Assembly (NCBI GenBank): GCA_964035575.1 | Contig: OZ037841.1 | Span: 62,001-126,000 of the forward strand | Length of the DNA stretch: 64,000 nucleotides | Reading direction: 5' to 3' | Source: Rhynchopus sp. YZ270_cl-10 | Taxonomy: Eukaryota > Euglenozoa > Diplonemea > Diplonemida > Diplonemidae | Shown: positions 31,418 to 43,203 of the stretch, piece by piece | Numbering within the stretch: the stretch's first letter is position 1 | Layout: each line of letters begins with the position of its first letter | Translations under genes and position numbers: made by a program | Notes under the pieces: model-generated | What the model saw: only the letters and a program-made list of their open reading frames with translations | The model's database searches: none | Told to the model about the DNA's origin: nothing

Positions 31418-32274
31418 CTACATCCAGTGACAGAGGGGGTACTTACTAGTCAAGCGAGTATGTAAACAGCTAGATGTCCAGACAAGGGCACTTTACTATT
31501 GTACTGGCAAGACAGTGCCTGAAAACACAGTTAGTGGCACTAAAATAGAAAGCATGTGGGACAACTACAACCAACACTTCCCTGCAAATAAGCAAAAGGG
31601 TCGTATGTGAGTGCAATTTTTCCCAAAAGGAAAAGGGGAGGGGATGGGACGGGAGGGTTGCTCTGTCTACCGGTGTAGTTTTATTTTGCTTTGTCTTGGG
31701 GAGGGGAGGGGAGGAGAAGGAGGGGATTGAGTGAGCCGTTTCCTCTGTAACACACAAACAAATAAAAAGGAAGTTCCATAATCTTTTTAGTAGTTTTCTT
31801 TTTGGTGAAAATTTTTGAGAACTTCTGTAAGTGTGACCTGACCCGACTGACTGACACCCAAAGGGGAAAACAACAATAACGCACAACAAAATCAACAACA
31901 ACAATGGTGGGTCTCGTGCTTACCTGTGGTGGTTTTGAAAAATGAAAAATTGAAATTGACCTTCACAAGGTAAAAATGAAAAACTAAAGGAGTGAAAAAA
32001 GGAACTCAAAGGACAAGAGTTCTGTACAAACTCTACTCTACTGCACAATCTATAAAAGTGGCCCAATGGCTCCTGATGCCACTGGCCTGGCTCTTAGACA
32101 GGTCTTACTCCGAGACTGCCCTCTACCCTCGTCCAAGGGCTAAGGGCCGTCGCTGGGGTAGACCCGTCCTAGCCAGCAGCCAACCAAAAATATTAACAAA
32201 AGGAAGGGGAAAGGAAAGGGGGGGGGCATGAAAAGAACAAAAAACACAAAATAAAAAGGGTTTTTAAAAATAAA
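31381..32274 (-). mobile_element. LINE B 3' UTR fragment, 5' truncated
   Basis: Poly(A) appears as T at 31381-31415. The body 31416-32274 matches the B2 3' UTR at 43202-44090 almost exactly, starting tatctacatccagtgacaga and ending in the aaaaataaac block. It lacks all coding sequence: a typical 5'-truncated insertion. Confidence 0.85.
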
Positions 32275-32577
32275 CTTTTTTACTTTTTACTTTTCCGTTT
32301 TTTTTTTTTTTTTTTTTTTTTTGTGCTGTACAGTTTTTTTTTTCTAGAAGGTAGAATGTAAATAAATTTTTTGTGAATGATTAGATGTACAGAAAACAAT
32401 TTCTCTTGTCCTTTGTTTGTTTCCCACAATTTCCCACCCCCCTCACAGTTTTCTGGAGTAGCCCTGCGATTTCAGCGAATTTCACAGTGTCTCACACACC
32501 CTGTGGTGCCGGTGTTCCTTCTGCCCCGTTTGTGTTATTGTTGTTCCATTTGTTTTTCTTTTCAGTTTCTTTTCAGT

Positions 32578-32614
<37 letters not shown>

Positions 32615-32648
32615 TGTTGTTCAACTTAGCCCTAGGCTCGCTTTTTTT
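32275..32648. other. Unassigned sequence plus a tail-extension motif
   Basis: Holds T tracts at about 32298-32322 and 32580-32613 and about 250 bp of unplaced sequence between them. Then gtgttgttcaacttagccct and aggctcgc lead into the next LINE B end. Read on the minus strand, the motif is a 3' extension placed after a short A7 and before the long A tail. Confidence 0.5.
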
Positions 32649-33044
32649 ATCTACATCCAGTGACAGAGGGGGTACTTACTAGTCAAGCGAGTATGTAAAC
32701 AGCTAGATGTCCAGACAAGGGCACTTTACTATTGTACTGGCAAGACAGTGCCTGAAAACACAGTTAGTGGCACTAAAATAGAAAGCATGTGGGACAACTA
32801 CAACCAACACTTCCCTGCAAATAAGCAAAAGGGTCGTATGTGAGTGCAATTTTTCCCAAAAGGAAAAGGGGAGGGGATGGGACGGGAGGGTTGCTCTGTC
32901 TACCGGTGTAGTTTTATTTTGCTTTGTCTTGGGGAGGGGAGGGGAGGAGAAGGAGGGGATTGAGTGAGCCGTTTCCTCTGTAACACACAAACAAATAAAA
33001 AGGAAGTTCCATAATCTTTTTAGTAGTTTTCTTTTTGGTGAAAA
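32649..33044 (-). mobile_element. LINE B 3' UTR fragment, short
   Basis: The last 395 bp of the family-B 3' UTR, matching 31416-31810 and 43202-43600. It stops abruptly at gtgaaaatt, where satellite sequence begins. Its tail contains the extra motif gcgagcctagggctaagttg, absent from the copies at 31381 and 43156. Confidence 0.85.
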
Positions 33045-36000
33045 TTTGGTGACGGGCTAAAAAACCTGTCGTTCTTGTGTGACACTTCCATGGAAACGTG
33101 ATGAGGACCACACTTTTTTTACAGGTGGTTTTTTTTGTATGGACCTCACACACTGGGCAGGCGGTCAGCTATTCGCTTCCCGCGGGGCGTTCGCGTGCGC
33201 GCTTCGCGCGCCCGCTCACGGTAACGTGTACAAAAAAACCTCACTCATGCCTTCATGAACTGCTTTAAAGGTGGCCTGTAAAAAGTGGTGTTTTTGTGGT
33301 AAACTCCAGCTGGTCTGAAGAGTGATCTGACCATATTCCCCAGGTATAACTGGTACTCAAAAAGTTCATTAACGAAGGAATCTTGCACTTTTGACCATCA
33401 CATATTACATGTGTTTTTTCAGGTTTTTCAATACACTTTTGTGTACTGGGAAGCATGCCACAAGTGTCATGTTTTACAAGGTAAAAATGACCAAAAAAGC
33501 TGATTTTTGGCCTAATGCCACATGTCATTTGGCAGTCCATTTTTTGAACAGGACTGTCTTAAATTTGGTGACGGGCTAAAAAACCTGTCGTTCTTGTGTG
33601 ATACTTCCATGGAAACATGGAGCCGGTGAACGTGATGAGGACCACACTTTTTTTACAGGTGGTTTTTTTTGTATGGACCTCACACACTGGGCAGGCGGTC
33701 AGCTATTCGCTTCCCGCGGGGCGTTCGCGTGCGCGCTTCGCGCGCCCGCTCACGGTAACGTGTACAAAAAAACCTCACTCATGCCTTCATGAACTGCTTT
33801 AAAGGTGGCCTGTAAAAAGTGGTGTTTTTGTGGTAAACTCCAGCTGGTCTGAAGAGTGATCTGACCATATTCCCCAGGTATAACTGGTACTCAAAAAGTT
33901 CATTAACGAAGGAATCTTGCACTTTTGACCATCACATATTACATGTGTTTTTTCAGGTTTTTCAATACACTTTTGTGTACTGGGAAGCATGCCACAAGTG
34001 TCATGTTTTACAAGGTAAAAATGACCAAAAAAGCTGATTTTTGGCCGAATGCCACATGTCATTTGGCAGTCCATTTTTTGAACAGGACTGTCTTAAATTT
34101 TTTTTTTGGGCCTCAATGCCCCCAAACAACACGTTAAGCCCAAAAAATTCACTTTTGGATGAGCAACTATTTATTTAAAAAAATCGATTTTTTGGTCAAA
34201 TCCCCCTGGTGGTGAGGGGGTGTGTGTGTGTGTGTGTGTGGGTGTGTGTGGGTGTGCTGTGTGTGGGTGTGTAGTGTGTGTGGTGTGGGTGGCGCACATC
34301 TCTATAGTAAAGACTAAAAAACTAAGGTTTTTTAGCCTTTACCGGAGCAGTAGTGCCACGGCCTGCAGAGGTGGAGGAAGAAGAAGAAGAAGAAGAGGAG
34401 GCTTGAGGTTGTCGGCCTATTCCCTCTCGAGCCGCTCGTGCCTCATTCTCCCTCCTTGTACTCTCCGCTGCAAAGGCCTGCCCCCTACTGCTCCGGTTGT
34501 CCGTCAGGGCATGCAACGTCGACTTTGCCTTGCACTTTTCCTGAACCGACCACTCATGCAAACCCACCACCTTCATCACCTCATACCACTGAGTGAAAGT
34601 AGCGGTAGAGAGGGGGAGTGACAACAAGGGTCTGCCATCCTGTTTCTCTCCCTGACGGTAGTGGAACAGGGAGATCCACTTCGTCACAGAAGAAGGCACC
34701 GGCGACCCCATGGTGAGGCACGGGAAAAGACCCCCCCTCTCCGTCCGCTCCTCCTCCGTCCACATCCAAGCCTCGCTCTGCGCCCTCAGCAATTCCCTCA
34801 CCCTCGCTTGCTTCTTCTGGTCAGGGATGCCTTCCACTGACAGAGAATGCGAGCGATCCGCCCCCTCCATCGCGGTGTCGAGGTCCTCCTCCTGCTCCTG
34901 CTCATCATCATCCATCTCCTCCACCTTCACACGCACCTCGGTGTCTGCCGCCTCGGCCTGTCGCCCCACCTCCTCCTCCAGCTGATCCCGAGAAGGGGTT
35001 CCCCAGCTGACCCTGCCTTCCCGAACGACGATGACCGCGCTGGTCTTGCCCCAGGTGTCGCAGTATCCGGCCTCCCCTGCTATCTTCCTAACCGCCTGAC
35101 GGGCGACCACCGACTCCGGGCAATCACCGTCCCCCTCCCCGTTCCCACTCCACGGCTGCTGTGTCGCCCAGCAGTACAGGAACTCGCCCGGGCACGGAGA
35201 AGCACCTTGAGGACCAAAGAGAGCCATCCAGTCGCCGACACAGTCAGGTTCGAGTCCTTCAGGGTCGTCGCCCACCGCTCTCCGCACCGCATGGCAGGGG
35301 AGGAATAGCCGCCCTTCGCACACCACCCCAAAGCACCGCCCGTATGCCACCATGCGTTCTGCCTCCAGCTGTCGGGAGAGGTTCACCGCCGTCAACAACA
35401 GAGTGGTCGCCTAATGTTTGGCTTGGCCTAATGCCACATGTCATTTGGCAGTCCATTTTTTGAACAGGACTGTCTTAAATTTTTTTTTTGGGCCTCAATA
35501 CCCCCAAACAACACGTTAAGCCCAAAAAATTCACTTTTGGATGAGCAACTATTTATTTAAAAAAATCGATTTTTTGGTCAAATCCCCTCTGGATGGTGAG
35601 GGGGTGTGTGTGTGTGTGTGTGTGGGTGTGTGTGGGTGTGCTGTGTGTGGGTGTGTAGTGTGTGTGGTGTGGGTGGCGCACATCTCTATAGTAAAGACTA
35701 AAAAACTAAGGTTTTTTAGGATTTGGTGACGGGCTAAAAAACCTGTCGTTCTTGTGTGACACTTCCATGGAAACATGAGGAGGACCTCACCTTTTTTTAC
35801 AGGTGGTTTTTTTTGTATGGACCTCACACACTGGGCAGGCGGTCAGCTATTCGCTTCCCGCGGGGCGTTCGCGTGCGCGCTTCGCGCGCCCGCTCACGGT
35901 AACGTGTACAAAAAAACCTCACTCATGCCTTCATGAACTGCTTTAAAAGTGGCCTGTAAAAAGTGGTGTTTTTGTGGTAAACTCCAGCTGGTCTGAAGAG

Positions 36001-37713
36001 TGATCTGACCATATTCCCCAGGTATAACTGGTACTCAAAAAGTTCATTAACGAAGGAATCTTGCACTTTTGACCATCACATATTACATGTGTTTTTTCAG
36101 GTTTTTCAATACACTTTTGTGTACTGGGAAGCATGCCACAAGTGTCATGTTTTACAAGGTAAAAATGACCAAAAAAGCTGCTTTTTGGCCGAATGCCACA
36201 TGTCATTTGGCAGTCCATTTTTTGAACAGGACTGTCTTAAATTTTTTTTTTGGGCCTCAATGCCCCCAAACAACACGTTAAGCCCAAAAAATTCACTTTT
36301 GGATGAGCAACTATTTATTTAAAAAAATCGATTTTTTGGTCAAATCCCCCTGGTGGTGAGGGGGTGTGTGTGTGTGTGTGTGTGGGTGTGTGTGGGTGTG
36401 CTGTGTGTGGGTGTGTAGTGTGTGTGGTGTGGGTGGCGCACATCTCTATAGTAAAGACTAAAAAACTAAGGTTTTTTAGGATTTTTTGGTCAAATCCCCT
36501 CTGGATGGTGAGGGGGTGTGTGTGTGTGTGTGTGTGGGTGTGTGTGGGTGTGCTGTGTGTGGGTGTGTAGTGTGTGTGGTGTGGGTGGCGCACATCTCTA
36601 TAGTAAAGACTAAAAAACTAAGGTTTTTTAGGATTTGGTGACGGGCTAAAAAACCTGTCGTTCTGTGTGACACTTCCATGGAAACGTGATGAGGACCTCC
36701 CTTTTTTTACAGGTGGTTTTTTTTGTAAGCACCTCACACACTGGGCAGGCGGTCAGCTATTCGCTTCCCGCGGGGCGTTCGCGTGCGCGCTTCGCGCGCC
36801 CGCTCACGGTAACGTATACAAAAAAACCTCACTCATGCCTGTAAAGTGGCCTGTTAAAAAGTGGTGTTTTTGTCGTAAACGCCAGATGGTCAAAAGAGTG
36901 ATCTGACCATATTCCCCAGGTATAACTGGTACTCAAAAAATGCATTAACGAAGGAATCTTGCACTTTTGAGCATCACATATTACATGTGTTTTTTCAGGT
37001 TTTTCAATGCACTTTCCTGTGCTGGGAAGCATGCCACAAGTGTCATGTTTTACAAGGTAAAAATGACCAAAAAAGCTGATTTTTGGCCGAATGCCACATG
37101 TCATTTGGCAGTCCATTTTCTGAACACGACTGAAAAAAAATTTTTTTTTGGGCCTCAATACCCCCAAACAACACGTTAAGCCCAAAAAATTCACTTTTGG
37201 ATGAGCAACTATTTATTTAAAAAAATCGATTTGGGTGACGGGCTAAAAAACCTGTCGTTCTTGTGTGACACTTCCATGGAAACGTGATGAGGACCTCACC
37301 TTTTTTTACAGGTGGTTTTTTTTGTAAGGACCTCACACACTGGGCAGGCGGTCAGCTATTCGCTTCCCGCGGGGCGTTCGCGTGCGCGCTTCGCGCGCCC
37401 GCTCACGGTAACGTGTACAAAAAAACCTCACTCGTGCCTTCACGAACTGGCCTGTAAAGTGGCCTGTAAAAAGTGGTGTTTTTGTGGTAAACGCCAGATG
37501 GTCAAAAGAGTGATCTGACCATATTCCCCAGGTATAACTGGTACTCAAAAAGTTCATTAACGAAGGAATCTTGCACTTTTGACCATCACATATTACATGT
37601 GTTTTTTCAGGTTTTTCAATGCACTTTCCTGTACTGGGAAGCATGCCACAAGTGTCATGTTTTACAAGGTAAAAATGACCAAAAAAGCTGATTTTTGGCC
37701 GAATGCCACATGT

Positions 37714-37715
<2 letters not shown>
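33045..37715. repeat. Long satellite array, unit about 520-760 bp, five units
   Basis: The anchor ggtgacgggctaaaaaacct recurs at about 33048, 33567, 35725, 36637 and 37234. A full unit runs through a GC-rich palindromic core (gttcgcgtgcgcgcttcgcg and on), a conserved AT-rich part, ggcctcaatgcccccaaaca, a (TG)n stretch and a closing taaaaaactaaggtttttta. Units are full or truncated at different points. A LINE B fragment interrupts the second (34350-35412), LINE A2 the fifth, and LINE B2 the remainder (42989-43155). No coding function is evident. Confidence 0.88.
34350..35412 (-). pseudogene. Internal fragment of LINE B coding sequence
   Basis: Equals 44446-45500 of B2 with only a few changes. 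It encodes the C-terminal region from LTAVNLSRQLEAERM through the acidic stretch to the S-rich linker ASSSSS. It has neither a poly(A) tail nor a LINE 5' end, and about 14 unexplained bases (34336-34349) precede it. It therefore did not arrive by ordinary target-primed insertion; recombination or repair-mediated capture into the satellite is likelier. Confidence 0.85.
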
Positions 37716-37755
<40 letters not shown>

Positions 37756-40700
37756 CGACTTTTTTTTGTTCCACATCAAACTGGACAGGGCAAGGGGGGT
37801 ACGTTTATAATGCACATGAAAGGCGCTTGGTCCGAGCGAAGCGAGGGCCAAAAGTCTTACAATCAGTACATGTGCCGGTTTAGTTAGAACGAGGCACAAA
37901 AGTGAATTAAACGAGGGAGATATTTGTCATCAGCATGTCGCCCTATTATGTATCGTTGTTTGCCGAGCGAAGCGAGGCATACAACTATATTTAGCTCTAT
38001 GACAATTTGGGATAAAGGAGGGGTGAACATTAACACGGGAGAGGCAGGGGTGAATATAGACTGTCCAGTCTGTGTGGTTTTGCTGTATTTCCAGTATTGG
38101 TGCCCAGCTGGTTCTGGAGGGGAGGAAGGGGCGGGATGGGGCTTTCTTTTTACAATACGAAGTTCCTTTCTTGTTACTTTTGTTTTGTCTCTTGTAGTCT
38201 TTTTTGTTTGGATGATTAACGCCAGTAGCGACCCCCCATGGAACTCGTAGGGGATGGGGTGGGGGAAAAAATCTCCGTCGCTTACTCCTAGGCCGACGCC
38301 CACAGACAAACCGCCTCCTTGGCTTACTCCTGACGTTTTCTGTGAGGGGGAAGATTTGGAATTTACATACAATGGGCTTGACACCAGGGGGATTACACAC
38401 ATGTATCTAATGGGAGGGGTTGGGGGTAAAAAGGAAACAGGGAACTAAACAGGTGTTGCTACACACAAAAGTTGGGGTGGGGGAAAATAACAGAGAAGGG
38501 AAGGGCAACAGTGCCCACATAAACCACAATCACAACCAATCGCGAGGCCCTTCTATTTGAAGGTCGCCTCCATCATCAGCACCAGGACCGCCCTAAGCGC
38601 CCCGTACTGACTCGTCTGCCGTCCTCCGACGCGCCCCAGCTCCTCCCGCTGATCCCACCACGCGTCCAGCGCCTCGTACGCCACCTCCGGTGCCAAGGGA
38701 GTCATTCCCTCTCGCCTGGTCCCTCCCCTGGGGAAGAAGCAGTCCGCCCACTCTTCGACATTTCTCGGCACCCTGTCCCCTTCCTTCTGGCTGTGTGGGA
38801 CTAACCCTTTCGCCTCCACATCCGACCCTCGCGAGATAGGGGGAGAAGGCCGCCTTGCTGTGGTCTCCGCAGACCTGTCCTCCACTACACCGGAGCGACG
38901 AGTGTGGTTCCCCTGCGCCCGCCGCGAAGTCCCAAGGGTGGTCAGCTTCGTCCTTCTTTCCGCGTGGGACTTAGCCGTCCATCCACCAGTCTTCGCTGAA
39001 CCCAAGTGGTGGTCACCAGTCAGAGCTGTTGGTGTGGTGTTGTAGCTCTGCTCTGATGGCCCCCAGACGAAGGATTCTGCTGCGGTTGCGGTGTTGTTGT
39101 CCATGGTGGTGTCGTGGTCGGCGCAGTCGGCGGAATCCTCCTCATCCATAACCTCCTCCTTCACCTCCGTTGCCGCGTCCTGTGGGGGAGCTGGGTTGCT
39201 GTTGTAGTAGCTACCTCCCACTGTCTGCGATGTTGTCGGCTGAACTGGCTGAACTGGCTGAACTGGCTTTGCCCTCAGCACACACTTTGCGTTGGCGCTC
39301 CCACATCCCTCACACCATGTGCGCTCGCAGGAACTACAAAACCAGTGGGGGACACTACATTCGGTGATGAGTGCGCAGTTTTCGCACGTGAGCAATTCCC
39401 CCTGTCTCCCCGGGCGCTCCTCCATCCGTGACAGCGCTCCGGTGCTGTGGCACTGCATCTCTGGAAGGGGGGTGTCGGGGGCAAGGCTTCGCAGATATGC
39501 AAACGTGTTGTCTGTCATGCATAACGGCGAGAAGTGGCCAGCCTCGTGAGCTCCTGTGTGCAGCACTGCTACGGCCCCGTTCGACTTGCTGGCTGGTCTA
39601 TGGATGTGCACCTTAGAGTCCGATGACACGACCGCCACAATGACTACCTGCAAAGCCCGTGCCAGACCCGCCAGTGCTGTCTGGTCCGCCCACGACCTGC
39701 GATCCCTGTTCCCTGCCAGGCTCATCCATCGCACCCAGGTCGCGAGGTCGGGCATCGCATTTCTCGCCAGGTCAGCATCTCTCTTCACTCTCTCCACCGC
39801 CAGGGACCGAAGGGTCGACGATGTCACCACCTTCCAGCTCCGCACTGACCAGCACACTGCGTCGAACGCACAGTCTCCTACTCGGAACGGCACGGGCACC
39901 TGCGGTCGGGACAGCCCCCACTTCACCAAGTTGGCCTCCAGTTCGCTGTGGGGGGTTGGGTCCTGTGCTGCTGTCTCTGGCGCCGTTTCCTTCTCGTTGC
40001 CTGTCTCTGGCTCCTCCTCCGCACTCACCCTGATGTCTCCCTGGTGGTCGTCTGTCACTTCCAGGTTAGGTAGATGGTCGGGGGGCAAGCGTATCAAGTC
40101 CCCCTCTTCCGGGTCGACGGTGGGATCTAAGTCCACACGCTCTCGCAGAGGACCCCTCAGGCAACCAGTCAGAGACCCTCGATCCGTCGCGGCCTTCCCG
40201 ATCTGTCGCTGCAGCGTCGTCCCTAGCCCCCAATTCCACCTCTGTGACATCTCCACTCTGTTCCCAAGCTTCCTGTCCGCTGCGAAACGGAGCATCTGCT
40301 GCCATATCGACGCCGCCGCGGGTCCCAGACCTCCTGTGGTCTCCAGGGCGAAGGGTGTGAACGCCAGCCGCTCCGCCGCACACGCGTCACCATGCTTCTT
40401 CCTCTTGGCAGTTTCCGCCTTCGTCGCCGCGTACCCCTTCGCGACTGCGGCACCCTGCACCATCGACGCTGACGTCGGCGTCCACACAGTCACATCGATA
40501 GCTCGTCCTCTCGACTCCCCGACCCCTGTGGACAGCAGAATGTCAGCGGGCTTGTTGTTGCCCAGGATGAGGTGGTTGGGTTCCAGGATGGGGCTCAGAC
40601 CTGCCTCATTTGCTGCTCCATACACATAATCGCGTACTGAGTTATGTCGCAGTATACGATGCCCACCCATTCTGCAGGCGAAGATGTGGTCCCCCCTGGT

Positions 40701-42988
40701 GTCCATGGGCTGGTTGCATTGCCTGCATGAGACACCCTCCGCGTATATGGGGAGGTGGAGGCGGAGTCTGGCTGCGGCCTTGAATGCAATCGGAGGGATG
40801 TAGTGCTCCCAGGTGGGGGGTGCAGTAAGCCAGGACCCTGCTTGGGGGAGGGCCAGAGAATTGAGACGCGCCTTGTCGTACGCATCACCCTTGACGAAGA
40901 GGTCCCGCAATTGTTCCTCCAGGATCCCTGCAGACAGATCACGTTGACGCAGGGGGACGGCTGGCTGCAGCTTGGGGTCAATCCTAGCACCTTCAGCCAC
41001 TTGCTCGTTGTACAGCGTTGCCGTCCGTTCCCATCCTTCGGCGTCCCAGGTGAAGCTGGGGTCCAGTTCGGTGCACAGTTGGTGCAGGCCGCTCCTTGCT
41101 CCCATGGCTGCTGCAGTCCAGTGGTCGCGGATGCGGCGCACGCCCATGCCCCCTACCCTACATGGCAGTGCGGCCTGTCTCCGTGCTTCTTCCGGCAGGC
41201 CTCCATCCTCATCACCAAAAAGCGCGGCCAGGGCAGCGTCTACCTCCTTGTCGTACTGGCTGAGGTACTTGTGGGTGCACGCGTGACCAATGGCTCTCAT
41301 GTAGAAAACCATGCGTGCAAACCCCTCGCACTGACGGAGTAATGTCAGTCCAGCCTGCGAGTCAGACACCTTCTGCAGCAGACGCAGTTGCACCGCGAAT
41401 TCCTCCACCTTCTTCTCCATGTACGCTTCGCAGTACTCGTCGTCCCCGATTGGCGCCCCCAGGAACGCAAAGCCTCCATACTTCACGCTCATCACTTTTC
41501 CTTCACAGGCTGAGCAAGTCTCCGCCAAGTCAGTGGTGTGGCTGCACACGGGGAGGCCAGCTCTGTCCAGGTCCAACGGAGTCTGCTGTCCTAGGGCGAT
41601 GACTTCACACTTTGACAGCTTCACCTTCAGCCCCAGCTCCGCACTGCGTGTCCTCACTAACTCCAGCGCTCGAGCCACCGCCTCTGGGTTCCCCATGATC
41701 GTCCCATCATCGAGGTACCAGATGCTACAGTCGATGCCCTGGACTGCACGCACTTCGTCTGTCAGTGCTTTGATCCCCAGGGAGAAGAGTAGGGGCCCTG
41801 CGGGGTCGCCTTGCTGCGCGCCTCTGGTGGATGGGATCATCTCGTCACCATACACTAGCCCGGTGTGGGAGTTGTAGCACCATTCGACCCACGGTGAAAT
41901 GGACGGGAGATATTTCCTTGTGGCTTCCAGAAAAGTCTTGCGAAAGATGCTGTTGAATGCGTTCTCGTAGTCAATCTGTACGATCACTTTGTCGCTCCCC
42001 TGGTGTCGTTTTGCGTATGCTGCCACAACCATTGTCGCCGCTTCCAGTCCACCGTCCACCGCCACCCCAACTTGTCTCCCTGGCAGCAGCACTCCTCGTG
42101 CCTTTTCCCTCACAGACGCCACCTCGATCTTGCTCACGACTCGCCGAAGTGTGTTGCCTGCAGAGATGGGGCGGACGTCGCCTTGGTCACCCTTCTTTAA
42201 CGCCACCAGAGTAGCTCCTGCCATGAACATAGCTGTCTCGGAGGGGGCTTTCCCGCGTCGCAGCAGGTCCAGGACTTGCGTCATCAGTGGCAAGATGTTC
42301 AGGTCCGGGTGTTTGACCATCCACCCCTTGAGGTGATCCCCGCGCAGACCAAAGGGACCTGGAGCAGAGCCCTTTGCCATGCTATTTATGGCTTTGAGGG
42401 CGGCGATCGGCTTCAGCGGCTCGGAAGCAATTTCCGGCAGAGAAGTGGCAGGTTGGGGTTCCTCATGGGGGTGCTTTCTGCGGAGGATGTCTGTGGATTC
42501 CTCAGTACGCTCTGCCAGCCCACCCTTGTGGAGGCGGCTCATCCCTGCTGCCATCCTCCCATTCCGCACCTCCCGGACCATCGCCTTCTCCCTTTCTTCC
42601 CACGTTGGTTCCTTCCGCTCCTTCTCCTTCTTCGTACCGCCTGTGCGATTCGCAGCTGCTCGCCACATTGCTGCGATCTCACCTTCTCTCCACTCATCCA
42701 CATCCTTCTGCCGCAAGACTGCCACCTTCGTCTTGAGGTGCTTCCCACCTCGCTTCGCCGGTAGGACCAGCTTCGCGAACATGCACAAACGTTTCCAGCT
42801 TGCCTCATCGCCAACTGCGGCCACATCCTCAAGTGCCTGGGTGAACTCCACAGCGGCTGGACGGTCGATGCTCGTGGGGATCGCATCTGTTGTCCTGATG
42901 GGGATTTGAGCTATCTCCCACCACTCCGGCAAGTCAACGTCGTCTGCCTTTTCCACTGCGGTGCGTTCCCTGGGTGTGGGCTTTGCGA
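37716..42988 (-). mobile_element. LINE A2 (family A), 5' truncated
   Basis: Poly(A) is seen as T at 37716-37755, the 3' UTR spans 37757-38552, coding follows to about 42988. The element sits inside a satellite unit: left flank gccacatgtcat, right flank atgagcaactatttattt. In intact units about 95 bp separate these, so the insertion removed target sequence and did not duplicate it. The 5' end lies in coding sequence just before the RT region, so the N-terminal OTU-like domain is absent. Confidence 0.85.
38553..42988 (-). CDS. LINE A2 polyprotein (RT, RLE, OTU), N-terminally truncated
   Basis: One uninterrupted frame of about 1,478 residues, from the truncation point to a TAG at 38555-38553. 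It contains the reverse transcriptase (QIDYENAFN; STRGAQQGDPAGPLLFS; YLDD near 427), the knuckle CRQCN...GDHIFACR...RHN, the endonuclease motifs PADILL and IDVTVW, and then, without a break, the second OTU-like domain: Cys1042 (GDCAFDAVCW) and His1154 (AGHFSPL). A Cys cluster (CENC...HWFCSSCERTWCEGC) and a low-complexity tail follow. It aligns with A1 at roughly 70% by eye, so the two are separate subfamilies. This copy shows that RT, nuclease and the C-terminal OTU domain form one protein. No native start is present. Confidence 0.85.
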
Positions 42989-43152
42989 TGAGCAACTATT
43001 TATTTAAAAAAATCGATTTTTTGGTCAAATCCCCCTGGTGGTGAGGGGGTGTGTGTGTGTGTGTGTGTGGGTGTGTGTGGGTGTGCTGTGTGTGGGTGTG
43101 TAGTGTGTGTGGTGTGGGTGGCGCACATCTCTATAGTAAAGACTAAAAAACT

Positions 43153-43155
<3 letters not shown>
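42989..43155. repeat. Satellite remainder between LINE A2 and LINE B2
   Basis: Continues the satellite unit (atgagcaactatttatttaa, then the TG-rich part) up to gactaaaaaactaa, where the tail of LINE B2 begins. Confidence 0.9.

Positions 43156-43203
<48 letters not shown>

Noticed and set aside
30657-31449. Frames encoding AVE, STA and LPQ repeats
   Set aside because: Products of the 9-bp minisatellite, with no conserved sequence outside it.
38553-42988. Bacterial group II intron or retron reverse transcriptase
   Set aside because: The RT is followed by the Cys-His knuckle and restriction-like endonuclease typical of early-branching LINEs, and the copies have poly(A) tails.
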